NCBI GenBank assembly: GCA_028869255.1
Contig: CP110972.1
Span: 3,911,001 to 3,975,000 of the forward strand
Source of the DNA: Pseudomonas poae
Lineage (GTDB): Bacteria; Pseudomonadota; Gammaproteobacteria; Pseudomonadales; Pseudomonadaceae
Direction: 5' to 3'
Length of the DNA: 64,000 bases
Below are positions 47,268 through 55,872 of the stretch, piece by piece; position 1 is the first letter of the stretch; every line of letters begins with the position of its first letter. A program made the position numbers and the translations under genes. The notes below the pieces were generated by a model. That model ran no database searches. It saw nothing but the letters and a program-made list of their open reading frames with translations, and was not told the origin of the DNA.

Positions 47268-47866
47268 CTTCGCTTTTTAAACGTTACGCCGACGGCGGAA
47301 CATCAGACATGCACATCCATATGCCGCAGCGTCTTCTGCCCACGACCGTCAGTCATTCTCCCCTCGAGGTCTTAGTCGGCCATTGGGAAAAGTATCTGGT
47401 AGACCCCTCCTCCGTGCGTGAGCAGTTTCCGTGGGCGGCGCGATTCGTTATGGGCATGCCCATTCCATCGTGGGCGCGCGGGCTGGAGTGGAACCTAGGG
47501 CAAAAGGCTCGCTTTATCTCTGCTGTGTGGTCAGGCGCGGATCTGGGGAGCTACCTCACGAATGACTGGTACGAGCCTGTGATCGGTAACAGGGCATTGG
47601 CCGAGAACAGTGAAGTTTTGATTGATGGCCAACAACGTCTGCACAGCCTGGAAGAGTATTTCCTCGACCGTCTGGCGATCCCTGATGCACAAGGACAGCC
47701 GAGGATTTGGTCTGAGCTCGGCAACGGCGAAAGGAAGCGCTTCCTGTCGACGATCTTTACCCATGTCAGGGTGTCGTCTGGTGACGAGGTGGCATTGCGC
47801 GGGACATACGATCTTTGCGCGCTGGGCGTAGTGCCTCGGTCATTTCATCAACGAGCTGTTCGGTAA
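47264..47866 (+). CDS. DUF262-like protein (ParB/GmrS-type N-domain)
   Basis: A 200-residue protein carrying the DUF262 signature: IPSWARGLEWNLGQKARFI, then VWSGADLGSYL and the core VLIDGQQRLHSLEEYFL, where DGQQR is the ParB-like catalytic or nucleotide-binding loop. It ends with GDEVALRGTYDLCALG and QRAVR, as in short stand-alone members, so it is probably complete. DUF262 domains occur in type IV restriction enzymes (GmrSD), BrxU and related defence proteins. The start at 47264 is chosen from the ATGA overlap; 47204 would overlap the upstream gene far more. Confidence 0.72.
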   Translation: MTSLFKRYADGGTSDMHIHMPQRLLPTTVSHSPLEVLVGHWEKYLVDPSSVREQFPWAARFVMGMPIPSWARGLEWNLGQKARFISAVWSGADLGSYLTNDWYEPVIGNRALAENSEVLIDGQQRLHSLEEYFLDRLAIPDAQGQPRIWSELGNGERKRFLSTIFTHVRVSSGDEVALRGTYDLCALGVVPRSFHQRAVR

Positions 47867-47890
47867 CATTTGCGTTGCCAGTAGACGGGC

Positions 47891-48003
47891 GGCCCCCTTC
47901 GGCGCCGGCTGTCGTGAACCGAGCCCCGCTACGACGGGTCTCGGCCCTACGGGCTACCATCCTTCCGCTCTACGACCATCTTGGTCTGCGCGCTCCGCTT
48001 GCA
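47891..48003 (+). repeat. Island folded repeat, copy B
   Basis: Has GGCCCCCTTCGGCGCCGGC at the left, box GGCTGTCGTGAACCGAGCC, variable stem CGAG/CTCG, box GCCCTACGGGCTACCATCC, an extra small hairpin GACCatcttGGTC and core CTGCGCGCTCCGCTTGC at 47987-48003. It begins 24 bases after the DUF262 gene and ends 87 bases before the next small gene. Confidence 0.7.
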
Positions 48004-48089
48004 GAGCGATCCGACTCACCTTCTTGCTTGGACATTGGCCACCGCTCCCACATACTGCTGAGCATCCAATCAAAGATGAGGCCGGACAA

Positions 48090-48281
48090 ATGGGTTGGCT
48101 CTTTTGGAAAGACAAGCGCCCCGCGTGGATTCAGGCGGAAGAACAGAAATTCATCAAGGCTGCGAACAGTCTAAAATCGCTCCAGGTAACGCCTCGCGGT
48201 GGCATGCGCATAGATCCCGAGGAGATCAGGGATCAGATCCTTGAAGCCCGAGAGCTATACAAACACCTGGTTAAAAAATAG
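48090..48281 (+). CDS. Small hypothetical protein
   Basis: A 63-residue frame beginning MGWLFWKDKRPAWIQAEEQK, rich in charged residues and predicted helical (EEIRDQILEARELYKHLVKK). The ATG at 48090 has GAGG upstream. There is no recognised family. The coding look and ribosome site support it moderately. Confidence 0.5.
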   Translation: MGWLFWKDKRPAWIQAEEQKFIKAANSLKSLQVTPRGGMRIDPEEIRDQILEARELYKHLVKK

Positions 48282-48631
48282 CGATACCGAAAGGCCAACC
48301 AAATCGGAGCCTCAACCGGCGTAAAACGACCTCTTTGCCCCACCCCGCCCTGCTGATTGTACTTTCTCGAGGGCCGATAACTTGGCGGCGTCGCTCCGCT
48401 TGCTTTAGCCTAGGAGTGGTCGAGCACCTTCTTATCGCCAGCACCAACCAATATATAAAGGAGGCTCCAGTACAGCTACGGAGCAGCTTCCTTATTAATG
48501 CGCTAGACGCATACCCCTCATGGATTGCATCCAGTCAGCATGGATAGGAGTCATTCCTAAGCGGTCTGTTCGACCACATGACGTGGCAGCGATAGAGGTG
48601 CGGCCCGCCCCTCAATTTGATATTTCGATAT
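48282..48631. other. Intergenic region with a degenerate repeat copy
   Basis: No supported gene. At 48389-48403, CGTCGCTCCGCTTGC matches the repeat core with the upstream GGGCCGATAA stretch partly kept, so it looks like a decayed copy (E). Confidence 0.45.
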
Positions 48632-49138
48632 TTATTGGCAGGCTCTAAATAACTGCTCGCTCAGCCAGACCGCATCATCTTCAGTGAACGAGTAACCCAT
48701 AAAGGGAAAGACCAACTCAAAACCTCCGCCGTCAATTGTGCAGGCCACAATTGACGTGGTGCCTGAAGGTGAACCTTCACAGACGTCATCGGTCGCGTCT
48801 TCAATCGTAATCTCGCCAGAAGCCTAATACTGAAGGCCGCGTATTCCAGTCGTCCTGCGAACCCTGAACAATCCAGTCGGTCGATTTTCTCCGTCGGATT
48901 GATCACTTTCCTCGTCACCATCAATTGCCAGTGCTTCTCTGAGGCATGATGAAATCTCTAGTGCGACTTCAGGAGTGACGCTGAACTTTACAATGTCTAG
49001 CTCAATCATGACTCGCGCAGTCGGAAGCAGTTCGATAGCGCATGTATACGTTTCATCAGAATCCAGTCCACGCCACGAAACGAATTCTTTAGAAACACGA
49101 AAATCAGAGGAATCTTTTGAAGTCTGGTAAATGCTCAT
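48632..49138 (-). pseudogene. Two-domain island protein interrupted by an in-frame TAG
   Basis: From the ATG at 49138 the frame encodes 104 residues (MSIYQTSKDSSDF ... GIRGLQY), then TAG at 48824-48826. The same frame goes on for 63 codons with clear coding character (SGEITIEDATDDVCEG ... WLSEQLFRACQ) to TAA at 48632. The two halves resemble each other: IELDIVKFSVTPEVALEIS before the stop and LVFPFMGYSFTEDDAVWLS after it, so the protein was a tandem duplication. It is most likely a nonsense mutant of a 168-residue protein; stop-codon readthrough is the alternative. The function is unknown. Confidence 0.65.
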
Positions 49139-49609
49139 CGAAGCACCCTAGAATTTTTGCTCTTAGAACTAGAAACGGATGCGTCTCGAAAAACTTGAGG
49201 TGTTTTCTGGAATTATATCGAGATGGCCAAGCGGTGAGCTTTCAAGTGCTGTCAATCGGCTCTCCTCGAGTAAAGACAGACAGTCTTCCGCGTTTACCAT
49301 GCTTGTCGCAAATCTTCAGCACTGTATGCCTCAGAACCTTGTAATCACGAATATGATTCAGGAGATCGTTCTGATCAGATCCCATAGCACCGCTTAGCCA
49401 GATGAAACACCAAACATTTGAACGACCATAGCTCTGAAGGGCGTGCTCCTCTGAGGTACCGCCCTACGCCTGCCCTGCCGGCTTCCATCCTTAAAACTTC
49501 CAGCCTGACCAACCTGCGAGCTCCGCTTGCAAGGTAAAGGCTGGGCATAACCCAACCGTCTAGGCTCTAGACATAACGTAGCGCATAAACACATACGTTG
49601 ATCTGAGCG
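49139..49609. other. Intergenic region with folded repeat C
   Basis: A 72-codon plus-strand frame at 49179-49397 has a weak ribosome site and no recognisable product, so I do not call it a gene. Copy C of the island repeat lies at 49472-49530. Otherwise nothing stands out. Confidence 0.5.
49472..49530 (+). repeat. Island folded repeat, copy C (shorter)
   Basis: Shows the right-hand boxes only: GCCCTGCCGGCTTCCATCC and core CTGCGAGCTCCGCTTGC at 49514-49530 (one base differs from A, B and D). The left half is too changed to align by eye. Confidence 0.6.
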
Positions 49610-50761
49610 CTAAATGCCCTCCTTCACCAGGCGCTCGCCGAGCAATTTCAGCTTGGAAATGTAATCGGGATCGTCAGATGTTTTGGGAACGTGCGAGTCG
49701 CTATTGATTCGTCGGAGCTGAATGACTACTTCATGTGCAATGCGCTGAGCGTCCTTTGTCCCCCACCACTGGGCAAGCGCAGCTGCAATAAGCGACGCAT
49801 CGCTTCCTTCACGGCCTACTGTCATCAGGAGGTTCGTCGTTAGCTTCAAATGTGCATCGAAGCTAGCAAGCAAATATTGAACGTTCCCGAAATCGGCGCT
49901 CTCGTTTGAGCGAAGAATAAAATCACTCAGATGAGTGATATCCCATGCAGCGTTTCTCACCCCAGCGATCGCCGCCATCCGATCAGTAGACCTGCTGTTT
50001 TTGAACACATTCTTGCGAGCAGGCGAATGAGTTCCGAGGTACACACACGCGAGCATCAGAGCCGGCCCCGCGAATACAAGACTCGTACTCATCCAATCTA
50101 GAAGACGAAGCATCTTGTCGACTTGCTTACCCGGGGCAAGGTCTAGCTCCAGTATTTTGAGTGCGGTGATGTAATTTCGATTCCAGCGTTTCAATGGCAG
50201 CTCTAGATTGAGGTTCGGTGCCTCGAGTGGGGTATAACTGCGGGAAACACGATTTGTCCTACCGAGCGCTACGTTCAGCATATCCTGTGGAGGGGCGTTG
50301 TCAGCTGCCCTGAACCAACCAAGTTCATCCGCTGCGCTGGTGTTACCACATCGGTGAGCCAGCTCATGGAAGGAAACACTTGGTTCAAAATCGATATTTA
50401 GAAGCTGAGCAAATCCTAGCAGTGCGGCTGAAAGCTTGAGTTGCTTGTCATTGGCCGTTTCTTTCCCCTTCACCAATTGCGCGATACGAGAGGCGACGTT
50501 CCGATCCGGCAAAATGATCGTACGTATGCCTTGGTCTTGGGCATAAAAATAAACTGCTGGCTCGTAAATACCTGCGTCGGGAGCAAGGTAACCGGGTATC
50601 AACATACCTGCCGTTTTCAGTACCCCGCTGACATCAAACAGGTCGCCCACTGGGAAATCAATCGGCAGCAACCATTCTGTCTTTTTAGGTTTCGCTTTCA
50701 ATCTACCCACCTTGAGGAAATCGACCATCCACACGCCATTGAGCACTTGAGCACTAAGCAC
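49610..50761 (-). CDS. Island protein of unknown function with heptamer repeats at its start
   Basis: A frame of 383 codons with no family I recognise. The protein is mixed alpha/beta: a hydrophobic stretch DLFDVSGVLKTAGMLIPGYL near residue 45, a helical middle, and SLVFAGPALMLACVYLGT near residue 230, which may be a buried helix or membrane segment. The first codons (GTG at 50759-50761) lie inside an AAGCACT tandem repeat, so repeat gain or loss would shift the frame at this start. The alternative start at 50728 (MVDFLKVG) would avoid the repeat. It follows the ABC-3C-type operon on the same strand with a 184-bp gap. Confidence 0.62.
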   Translation of the reverse strand: MLSAQVLNGVWMVDFLKVGRLKAKPKKTEWLLPIDFPVGDLFDVSGVLKTAGMLIPGYLAPDAGIYEPAVYFYAQDQGIRTIILPDRNVASRIAQLVKGKETANDKQLKLSAALLGFAQLLNIDFEPSVSFHELAHRCGNTSAADELGWFRAADNAPPQDMLNVALGRTNRVSRSYTPLEAPNLNLELPLKRWNRNYITALKILELDLAPGKQVDKMLRLLDWMSTSLVFAGPALMLACVYLGTHSPARKNVFKNSRSTDRMAAIAGVRNAAWDITHLSDFILRSNESADFGNVQYLLASFDAHLKLTTNLLMTVGREGSDASLIAAALAQWWGTKDAQRIAHEVVIQLRRINSDSHVPKTSDDPDYISKLKLLGERLVKEGI

Positions 50762-50796
50762 TAAGCACTAAGCACTAAGCACTAAGCACTAAGCAC
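50741..50796. repeat. Heptamer tandem repeat (AAGCACT)n
   Basis: Five perfect AAGCACT units and a sixth lacking its last base run from 50756 to 50796. Two diverged GAGCACT units precede them (50741-50747 and 50749-50755). A seven-base unit changes reading frame with each copy. It covers the 5' end of the gene at 49610 or its promoter. Confidence 0.9.
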
Positions 50797-50945
50797 CGGC
50801 CTATCATCGCAGGGCGTTGGCATAGACAAGGTGCCAAATGGGCTTTCCAATCCCGCTAAGGGATGATTCCGCCGAGGATATCTAAAGATTCTTATCACCT
50901 ACCTGGCCTCGGGGAACTGGCCGTGGTGAACATTTACGGGGGCCA

Positions 50946-52670
50946 TCACTTGGAACGCTCTTGATAACCAACCTTGAGAAACCTGTCGGCCTTTGTGAAG
51001 GCTGCACGTTTCAAGCCTTCAAGATCCAATCTCAAGCGAGAGTTGAGATCTGCCTCGTAGATCTTGTCACTATTCAACGTCAGAATGTATTGTCGATTTT
51101 TAAGCGTTTCAACATTATCACTGAGATAGTTCAGGCTTTTCAAAAGAGTGTCGTAATCAACATCGAAGATGTTGTCATGAATCAGCATACCTGGATGCCT
51201 CTTATCAATTTCAGAGCATGTCAGCAGGCCGATGTCATACAAGAATACTTTTTCGCGCTCGTTGCTATGGCTACCATCATCATAAATTCGCAAATCGAAA
51301 TTGACGACTTCTTTTTTCTTCGTGATTTCCACTTCAAAGGAGCCATGTCGATTCCCCGCGACAACCTCGTGCACATCAAGAATTGTCTGCTCGAGAGACT
51401 TGATAACGTTAGATGCGTTTGCCACGAAACTATCGAGCAGAAATATCAAGCCATAACGCTCGTTGCTCTTGTCCTTCTTTTCTCGCTCGTACTCTGAATG
51501 CTTTCTTATAAAAGCAGACAGCGAAGCATGATCTTCCAATTTTTTCTGGTAGGTTGCGATAGTCTGACGAAGGTTTTTTAATGCACCCTTATGATCAATC
51601 AATATCAGCTTTTCTCGATACAATCGATCAAGACGGATAATATTATCTTCAATTAATTTAAGTGTACTCTCCAGCTCTTCTCGACGACCTTCAATCAAAG
51701 TTCTCTGAAAATTATCGATTTTCTTCTTGAACGCAGTAACCTCTTCAAGCTGCTTCTTGATAAGGTCTCCCAGACCTACCTTAAACTGATTGTAGAGTTC
51801 CGCCACCTCTACTTCATCAATGTAGTTATCACCGCGAAACATCTTGATTTTCGAAAGCTCGGACTTTATGACAGTCTGGCGAGATCTAAACTCTTCAATC
51901 TGCGTTTCAATCTCAACTACCTCATCCCTAACAATGTTGTAACCTTCGATATTTTCTAGCTGTTCCATCTCGCGATGGATTCTGCCGACCTGACTGGTCA
52001 GTTCGTTCAAGTCCGCCTTGGCTTCAGATATATTTTTGCCAGTGATTGATACTATGTTTTCTTTGGACTTGGAGATCGCTTTAGCGAGCTTATCTATTTC
52101 GTTCGATAAAGATTTTGCCTGCCTGTATGGTTTAGGATCAATCCCAAGCAGAAATAGGTGCGGCGTGTAGTCCGCCGGAATATTTCGATTGGTATCAAAG
52201 CATTTTACAATAGATTTAAACTCCGACCGTTCATCCCGAATGATCGGCCCCATCAATGAACGAAAAGATGGGATGCTTTCATTGTCACTAGCACCATAAA
52301 GAAGACTCGTCAGATAGCTAGTCGCATCCTCAATTTCAATGATGGGAACGATATTTCCATCTATGATGAGAGTTGGAGACTTATGATTCTCGATGCTTCG
52401 CTTGATCGTGATTGGCGTATTGTTAATTTCTATATCTATACAGATTAGGGTGCTGTGTGGGAAGGCTTCATCTGGAATCAGCGAAACACGACTTTCCTCG
52501 TACCGCTTAAGTAAACCGTAGTTTATGAACTCTACGGCCATCGACTTACCGACACCGTTTGTCTTGACGTTGTCTTTAGTCGTCTCGCCTAGGATAAGGT
52601 TTATTCCATCAACAAAAGTAATTGGATCGAAAACCCGAGGCTCACTGTATAGCTTTCTAATTCTTAGCAT
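50946..52670 (-). CDS. SMC/RecN-like ATPase with DUF2326 region (ABC-3C ATPase)
   Basis: A 574-residue ABC-type ATPase with long coiled coils. The N-terminus has a strand NLILGET followed by Walker A TNGVGKS near residue 41, where the usual first glycine is lysine. Helical coiled-coil stretches fill about 180-400. The C-terminal lobe has Walker B-like HPGMLIHDNIFDVDYD near residue 500 and a D-loop region. The pattern of N- and C-lobes split by coils matches the DUF2326 ATPases of ABC three-component conflict systems. Its start overlaps the upstream winged-helix gene by seven bases. It is probably the switch that senses invasion and frees or drives the effector; the trigger is unknown. Confidence 0.8.
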   Translation of the reverse strand: MLRIRKLYSEPRVFDPITFVDGINLILGETTKDNVKTNGVGKSMAVEFINYGLLKRYEESRVSLIPDEAFPHSTLICIDIEINNTPITIKRSIENHKSPTLIIDGNIVPIIEIEDATSYLTSLLYGASDNESIPSFRSLMGPIIRDERSEFKSIVKCFDTNRNIPADYTPHLFLLGIDPKPYRQAKSLSNEIDKLAKAISKSKENIVSITGKNISEAKADLNELTSQVGRIHREMEQLENIEGYNIVRDEVVEIETQIEEFRSRQTVIKSELSKIKMFRGDNYIDEVEVAELYNQFKVGLGDLIKKQLEEVTAFKKKIDNFQRTLIEGRREELESTLKLIEDNIIRLDRLYREKLILIDHKGALKNLRQTIATYQKKLEDHASLSAFIRKHSEYEREKKDKSNERYGLIFLLDSFVANASNVIKSLEQTILDVHEVVAGNRHGSFEVEITKKKEVVNFDLRIYDDGSHSNEREKVFLYDIGLLTCSEIDKRHPGMLIHDNIFDVDYDTLLKSLNYLSDNVETLKNRQYILTLNSDKIYEADLNSRLRLDLEGLKRAAFTKADRFLKVGYQERSK

Positions 52671-52927
52671 TTCGCTACCAAATATGGCTCTTGGAAATCT
52701 ATGACATCAAGAGAATACAAGAAAATTATCGCGTAATAGATGCTTCTAGCACTGACCCCACCAGGCTTTGTAATTTTTTTTGCCACATCAAATATGCTAA
52801 CCCGAGCCTCTCCTGATTCTTGTAGGAGTTTCAGAATCTCAAAGCCGAGCATAGGAGCCGACTTTCTCAGGTCATCATCTTTAGAAAATAGATTAGACAA
52901 GTGCAGTGTCCTTGTAGGGGAAGACAT
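52664..52927 (-). CDS. ABC-3C middle component, winged-helix protein
   Basis: An 87-residue protein beginning MSSPTRTLHLSNLFSKDDDL and ending with a winged helix: VSIFDVAKKITKPGG, then SARSIYYAIIFLYSLDVIDF. In ABC-3C systems a small protein of this type links the ATPase and the effector. It overlaps the effector gene by 35 bases and the ATPase gene by seven, so the three are tightly coupled. The assignment rests on size, fold signs and position. Confidence 0.75.
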   Translation of the reverse strand: MSSPTRTLHLSNLFSKDDDLRKSAPMLGFEILKLLQESGEARVSIFDVAKKITKPGGVSARSIYYAIIFLYSLDVIDFQEPYLVAKC

Positions 52928-53855
52928 TGCATTTCATCAACTGGTCGATTACGAAAAACTCACCTGCCCCTCTATCGAAGGTGTAGCCGTTTTTTTCAAG
53001 TAGATCGCTGAAGCCTGCGATCAGCTGATCCAACGCCTGCTTGGGATTACCGCAGCACTCCTTGAGTATGGCGTCACTGCGCCTCTTTAGGTAGGTAGCA
53101 GCTCGGCGAATTTTAACCTGCCCAAAATCAGCTTCTTTCTTAACGGCTTCTAAAATAGCACCGTACTCGATATAACCATCGCTATACATATCGACGAGGA
53201 AGTCGGCATGATCAGCGAAGCGTTGATAGATCTTCTCCTCTGGAATGGGCTCTTCAAGATACCCATTACCGGCATCTTCATGCTTCTCGTCACTGATATA
53301 TTCGATTATTCCAAGTATCGTCATAACCTCGTTGGCAAGGCTCTTTTGTGCCGGAGGCGCAATCTCAGCGTCCATGAAGTCTACAATCGCTTTTAGCCTT
53401 TGCAAATCAGGATCACTGGTGATTTTCTTGATTAGATCCTCAACATCAATGATGTCAGTTTTGGTATCGAGAAAATACTCAACCCCGCCAACGGTGGGTG
53501 CCTCATGATTGGATTTTCTAACTATATTCAGGATGAGCAGCTTATCAAACTGTTCATAGAGATTTTTTTCTATAAATTTTTCAACAGTATACTTTGTCTT
53601 GGCTAGTGCCGAAGTGGATGTCACCTGTATCGCGATCCTCTTCTCACTATCGCCAAGATCTATCGCGGCGGCATTGAGGTCAAGGATGTTAATATTCTTG
53701 AGGTTATACCCATAAACCAAATTCAAGAGGCCGCAGTAGAAATCTTCGGCTCCCCTGTTGATATCCGTCAAACTAAGGCTATTGTTAAGCTCGACTTCAT
53801 TTTTGAGCCAACCTAGCCATTTAATTATTTTTTTCTGATAATCAACTCGATTCAT
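52893..53855 (-). CDS. SMEK-domain effector of an ABC-3C-type system
   Basis: A 320-residue protein. The N-terminal about 150 residues fit the SMEK domain: an initial helix (YQKKIIKWLGWLKNEVELNN), GAEDFYCGLLNLVYGYNL, then AAIDLGDSEKRIAIQVTST. The D-L-G-D and Q-V-T-S strands are placed like the D...(D/E)XK site of endonuclease-like folds, with glutamine where lysine or glutamate is common. The C-terminal about 150 residues are helical (the C-terminal effector-docking region in ABC-3C proteins). First gene of the operon, with AT-rich composition. It is the probable nuclease or toxin module; activity has not been shown for this branch as far as I know. Confidence 0.75.
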   Translation of the reverse strand: MNRVDYQKKIIKWLGWLKNEVELNNSLSLTDINRGAEDFYCGLLNLVYGYNLKNINILDLNAAAIDLGDSEKRIAIQVTSTSALAKTKYTVEKFIEKNLYEQFDKLLILNIVRKSNHEAPTVGGVEYFLDTKTDIIDVEDLIKKITSDPDLQRLKAIVDFMDAEIAPPAQKSLANEVMTILGIIEYISDEKHEDAGNGYLEEPIPEEKIYQRFADHADFLVDMYSDGYIEYGAILEAVKKEADFGQVKIRRAATYLKRRSDAILKECCGNPKQALDQLIAGFSDLLEKNGYTFDRGAGEFFVIDQLMKCNVFPYKDTALV

Positions 53856-54253
53856 GCTCTACGCCCCCCTCCCTGGCGTATGAGAGTATATGAAGAATGC
53901 AACCTACGGAGAAGAGAATGATGGCACTCTGCAATTTTGCCTGCTCTCCGTAGCTAAAATCATGCAGCGCTGTATGAATACACAGCAACATCGCTTGACC
54001 ATCGACCATTTCAGAATCGCAGGAACCGGGACACGCTCTGCTGCAACGTGACGACAGCATGCAATGAGCTGGAACCATGGGACGTAAAGGGTGCCCCCTA
54101 GGTGCCTTTGGGTTGAACTGCACCCATGCGCTTCAGGATGTCTCCGGCCTTGGAACATTCTTGGCGGTGCGCTGGATCAAAAGCGCAGACCGAACGGGAC
54201 AGACGTGCTCAATTGGAGCCGCCTGATTCGGCTCTCTCAACCAGGAGAAAGGG
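53856..54253. other. Promoter region upstream of the ABC-3C-type operon and the HEPN gene
   Basis: No supported gene in about 400 bp between divergent genes. A perfect nine-base inverted repeat CTACGGAGA/TCTCCGTAG (53904-53912 and 53945-53953) lies about 50 bp from the effector start and may be an operator or leader hairpin. AGGAG precedes the ATG at 54254. Confidence 0.5.
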
Positions 54254-55225
54254 ATGTCAATGCAAGATAATGCTGTAGCTTCCATCCGACTCGGGGTGGA
54301 GGATTTCAAAGCTGCGGAACACGATGAAGCCCGAGCCCTCTCCTCTATTCGAAATCTGACCTCGGGTCTACTGTTGCTCTTCAAAGTCAAGCTGCAGGCT
54401 ATGAGCCCACCAGGTTCAAATGAGGCACTACTCAAAGAGAGGGTGGCTCCAACTCAAGGAGTTGACGACCAGATCATTTGGGTCGGTAGCGGCACCAAGA
54501 CCGTCGATGTCGTGACGATAATTTCCCGGCTGGAGGGGCTAGGTGTCGACGGAGTCGAATGGAAATTACTGAAGGCGCTCACCGATATTAGAAATGAGGT
54601 AGAGCATTACCACAGCACCCGGCCCACCTCCGTACTGCTGGAGACCGTAGCGAACTGCTTCCACCTGATACAGCAGTTCGTGCCCAGGTATCTCGAGATC
54701 AGCCCCGCCAGCCTGCTGGGAGCAGATATTTGGTCATTCCTGACTGAGCACGAGGCATTCTACGGGCGTGAGCGGAAAGCTTGCCTAGAGTCACTCAGCC
54801 AAGTTCGCTGGCCAACCGACATCCTTGCCGGCGCCTTGGAGCACATTAGCTGCCCGCACTGTAAAGCCAAGCTCATGAAGGCTTTGGGGAACCTCAAATC
54901 ACTCCCGCAAACGAGTTTTCACTGCACCCGTTGCGGAGCAGTATCGCAGTTTGGTGATGTGGTTGACGCTGTGCTCGTTGAGCGATATTACGCGGACTTA
55001 TACATCGCCGCCACGCAGGGCGGAGAGAGCCCATTGGAGCTATGTGATCACTGTGAACATGAATCATACGTTGTCGAGGAACAGCGCTGCGCCATTTGTG
55101 GGGAGGGGCCCAAAGTCCCCGAATGTAGGCAATGCGGGGCGACACTTGATGACGATGTGGGCATTGAGGGCATTTATTCGGATCTGCTGTGCGGCCATTG
55201 TCGCTACGTGCTGGAAATGGATTAA
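54254..55225 (+). CDS. HEPN-like protein with C-terminal zinc ribbons
   Basis: A 323-residue protein. The N-terminal about 150 residues are helical and contain LTDIRNEVEHYHS near residue 117, an R-x4-H motif of HEPN ribonucleases. The C-terminal half has cysteine pairs forming zinc ribbons: CPHC with CTRC, CDHC with CAIC, and CRQC with CGHC. Zinc ribbons often hold RNA, DNA or partner proteins. A HEPN RNase guided by ribbons would be a reasonable abortive-infection effector, but that is inference. AGGAG lies ten bases before the start. It diverges from the ABC-3C-type operon. Confidence 0.72.
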   Translation: MSMQDNAVASIRLGVEDFKAAEHDEARALSSIRNLTSGLLLLFKVKLQAMSPPGSNEALLKERVAPTQGVDDQIIWVGSGTKTVDVVTIISRLEGLGVDGVEWKLLKALTDIRNEVEHYHSTRPTSVLLETVANCFHLIQQFVPRYLEISPASLLGADIWSFLTEHEAFYGRERKACLESLSQVRWPTDILAGALEHISCPHCKAKLMKALGNLKSLPQTSFHCTRCGAVSQFGDVVDAVLVERYYADLYIAATQGGESPLELCDHCEHESYVVEEQRCAICGEGPKVPECRQCGATLDDDVGIEGIYSDLLCGHCRYVLEMD

Positions 55226-55297
55226 AGAAACGTTCCGAAGGTCGGCTGGCCACCTTCACGGTGGTCTTCTGCGCCTACTCACGCGTATGCCAGATCA

Positions 55298-55795
55298 TCA
55301 TCCATTTTCAGTGCCTCGATTTGAACCAGTTGCCAGCCGACGATAAAGGTCGGCCAGGAGGCGAGCATCCAACAGTGCGTGGTGTGGAAGTTCTGGCAGC
55401 ACCACGTCGCCGATATCATCCGCTTCGAGATGCCTGAATATCAGGATCAGGTTAGTCGCGCGATTGGCAACGTTATCTGGCCAACGATGATTCACGTAGG
55501 CCAGTTGGCAGAAGAGATCCCAATCCGGCGCGTCCGAGCAAACCTCGAGGGGGCCTTTCAGGTTGCTCAGGAAAGCAAGTAGTGAGGATTGAGCTTCGAC
55601 CAAGGTTTGCCCGTGTGCAGCCAGGTTGAGCTGTGGCAGGACATTTTGAATCACAAAGTCGCTGCAGTCCTGAGTCACGTACGTGTCTGTGAGCTCGACG
55701 TAGTATTCGTGCCCGGCTTCGGACACGAGTGCCAGCGAAATCAACTTCGTGTCTCGATTGAGCCGAGTGAACTCGCAGTCCAAAAATAGCTTCAT
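55298..55795 (-). CDS. DEDDh-type 3'-5' exonuclease (Rv2179c-like)
   Basis: A 165-residue exonuclease of the DnaQ/RNase T fold. The first acids are in MKLFLDCEFTRLN (D6, E8), the second aspartate is in VCSDAPDWDLF near residue 88, and LPHHALLDARLLADL gives the histidine and last aspartate near residues 137-142. It resembles the small Rv2179c-like exoribonucleases. Targets are unknown. It converges on the HEPN gene. A second, different DEDDh gene lies at 60856. Confidence 0.8.
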   Translation of the reverse strand: MKLFLDCEFTRLNRDTKLISLALVSEAGHEYYVELTDTYVTQDCSDFVIQNVLPQLNLAAHGQTLVEAQSSLLAFLSNLKGPLEVCSDAPDWDLFCQLAYVNHRWPDNVANRATNLILIFRHLEADDIGDVVLPELPHHALLDARLLADLYRRLATGSNRGTENG

Positions 55796-55872
55796 CCCCT
55801 CCTCCCTATGAATACTTGGTCATGACTCCGGTGTACTTTTGGCAACACGATTAAAGCCGACTGGTTTCTTCT

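Noticed and set aside
48335..48547. 70-codon plus-strand frame
   Set aside because: Composition is not protein-like and it runs through the decayed repeat copy E.
49179..49397. 72-codon plus-strand frame
   Set aside because: Weak ribosome site and no recognisable protein features; left as intergenic.
50741..50796. Heptamer run considered as a CRISPR or a plasmid iteron origin
   Set aside because: Units are seven bases with no spacers, and no replication gene is near.
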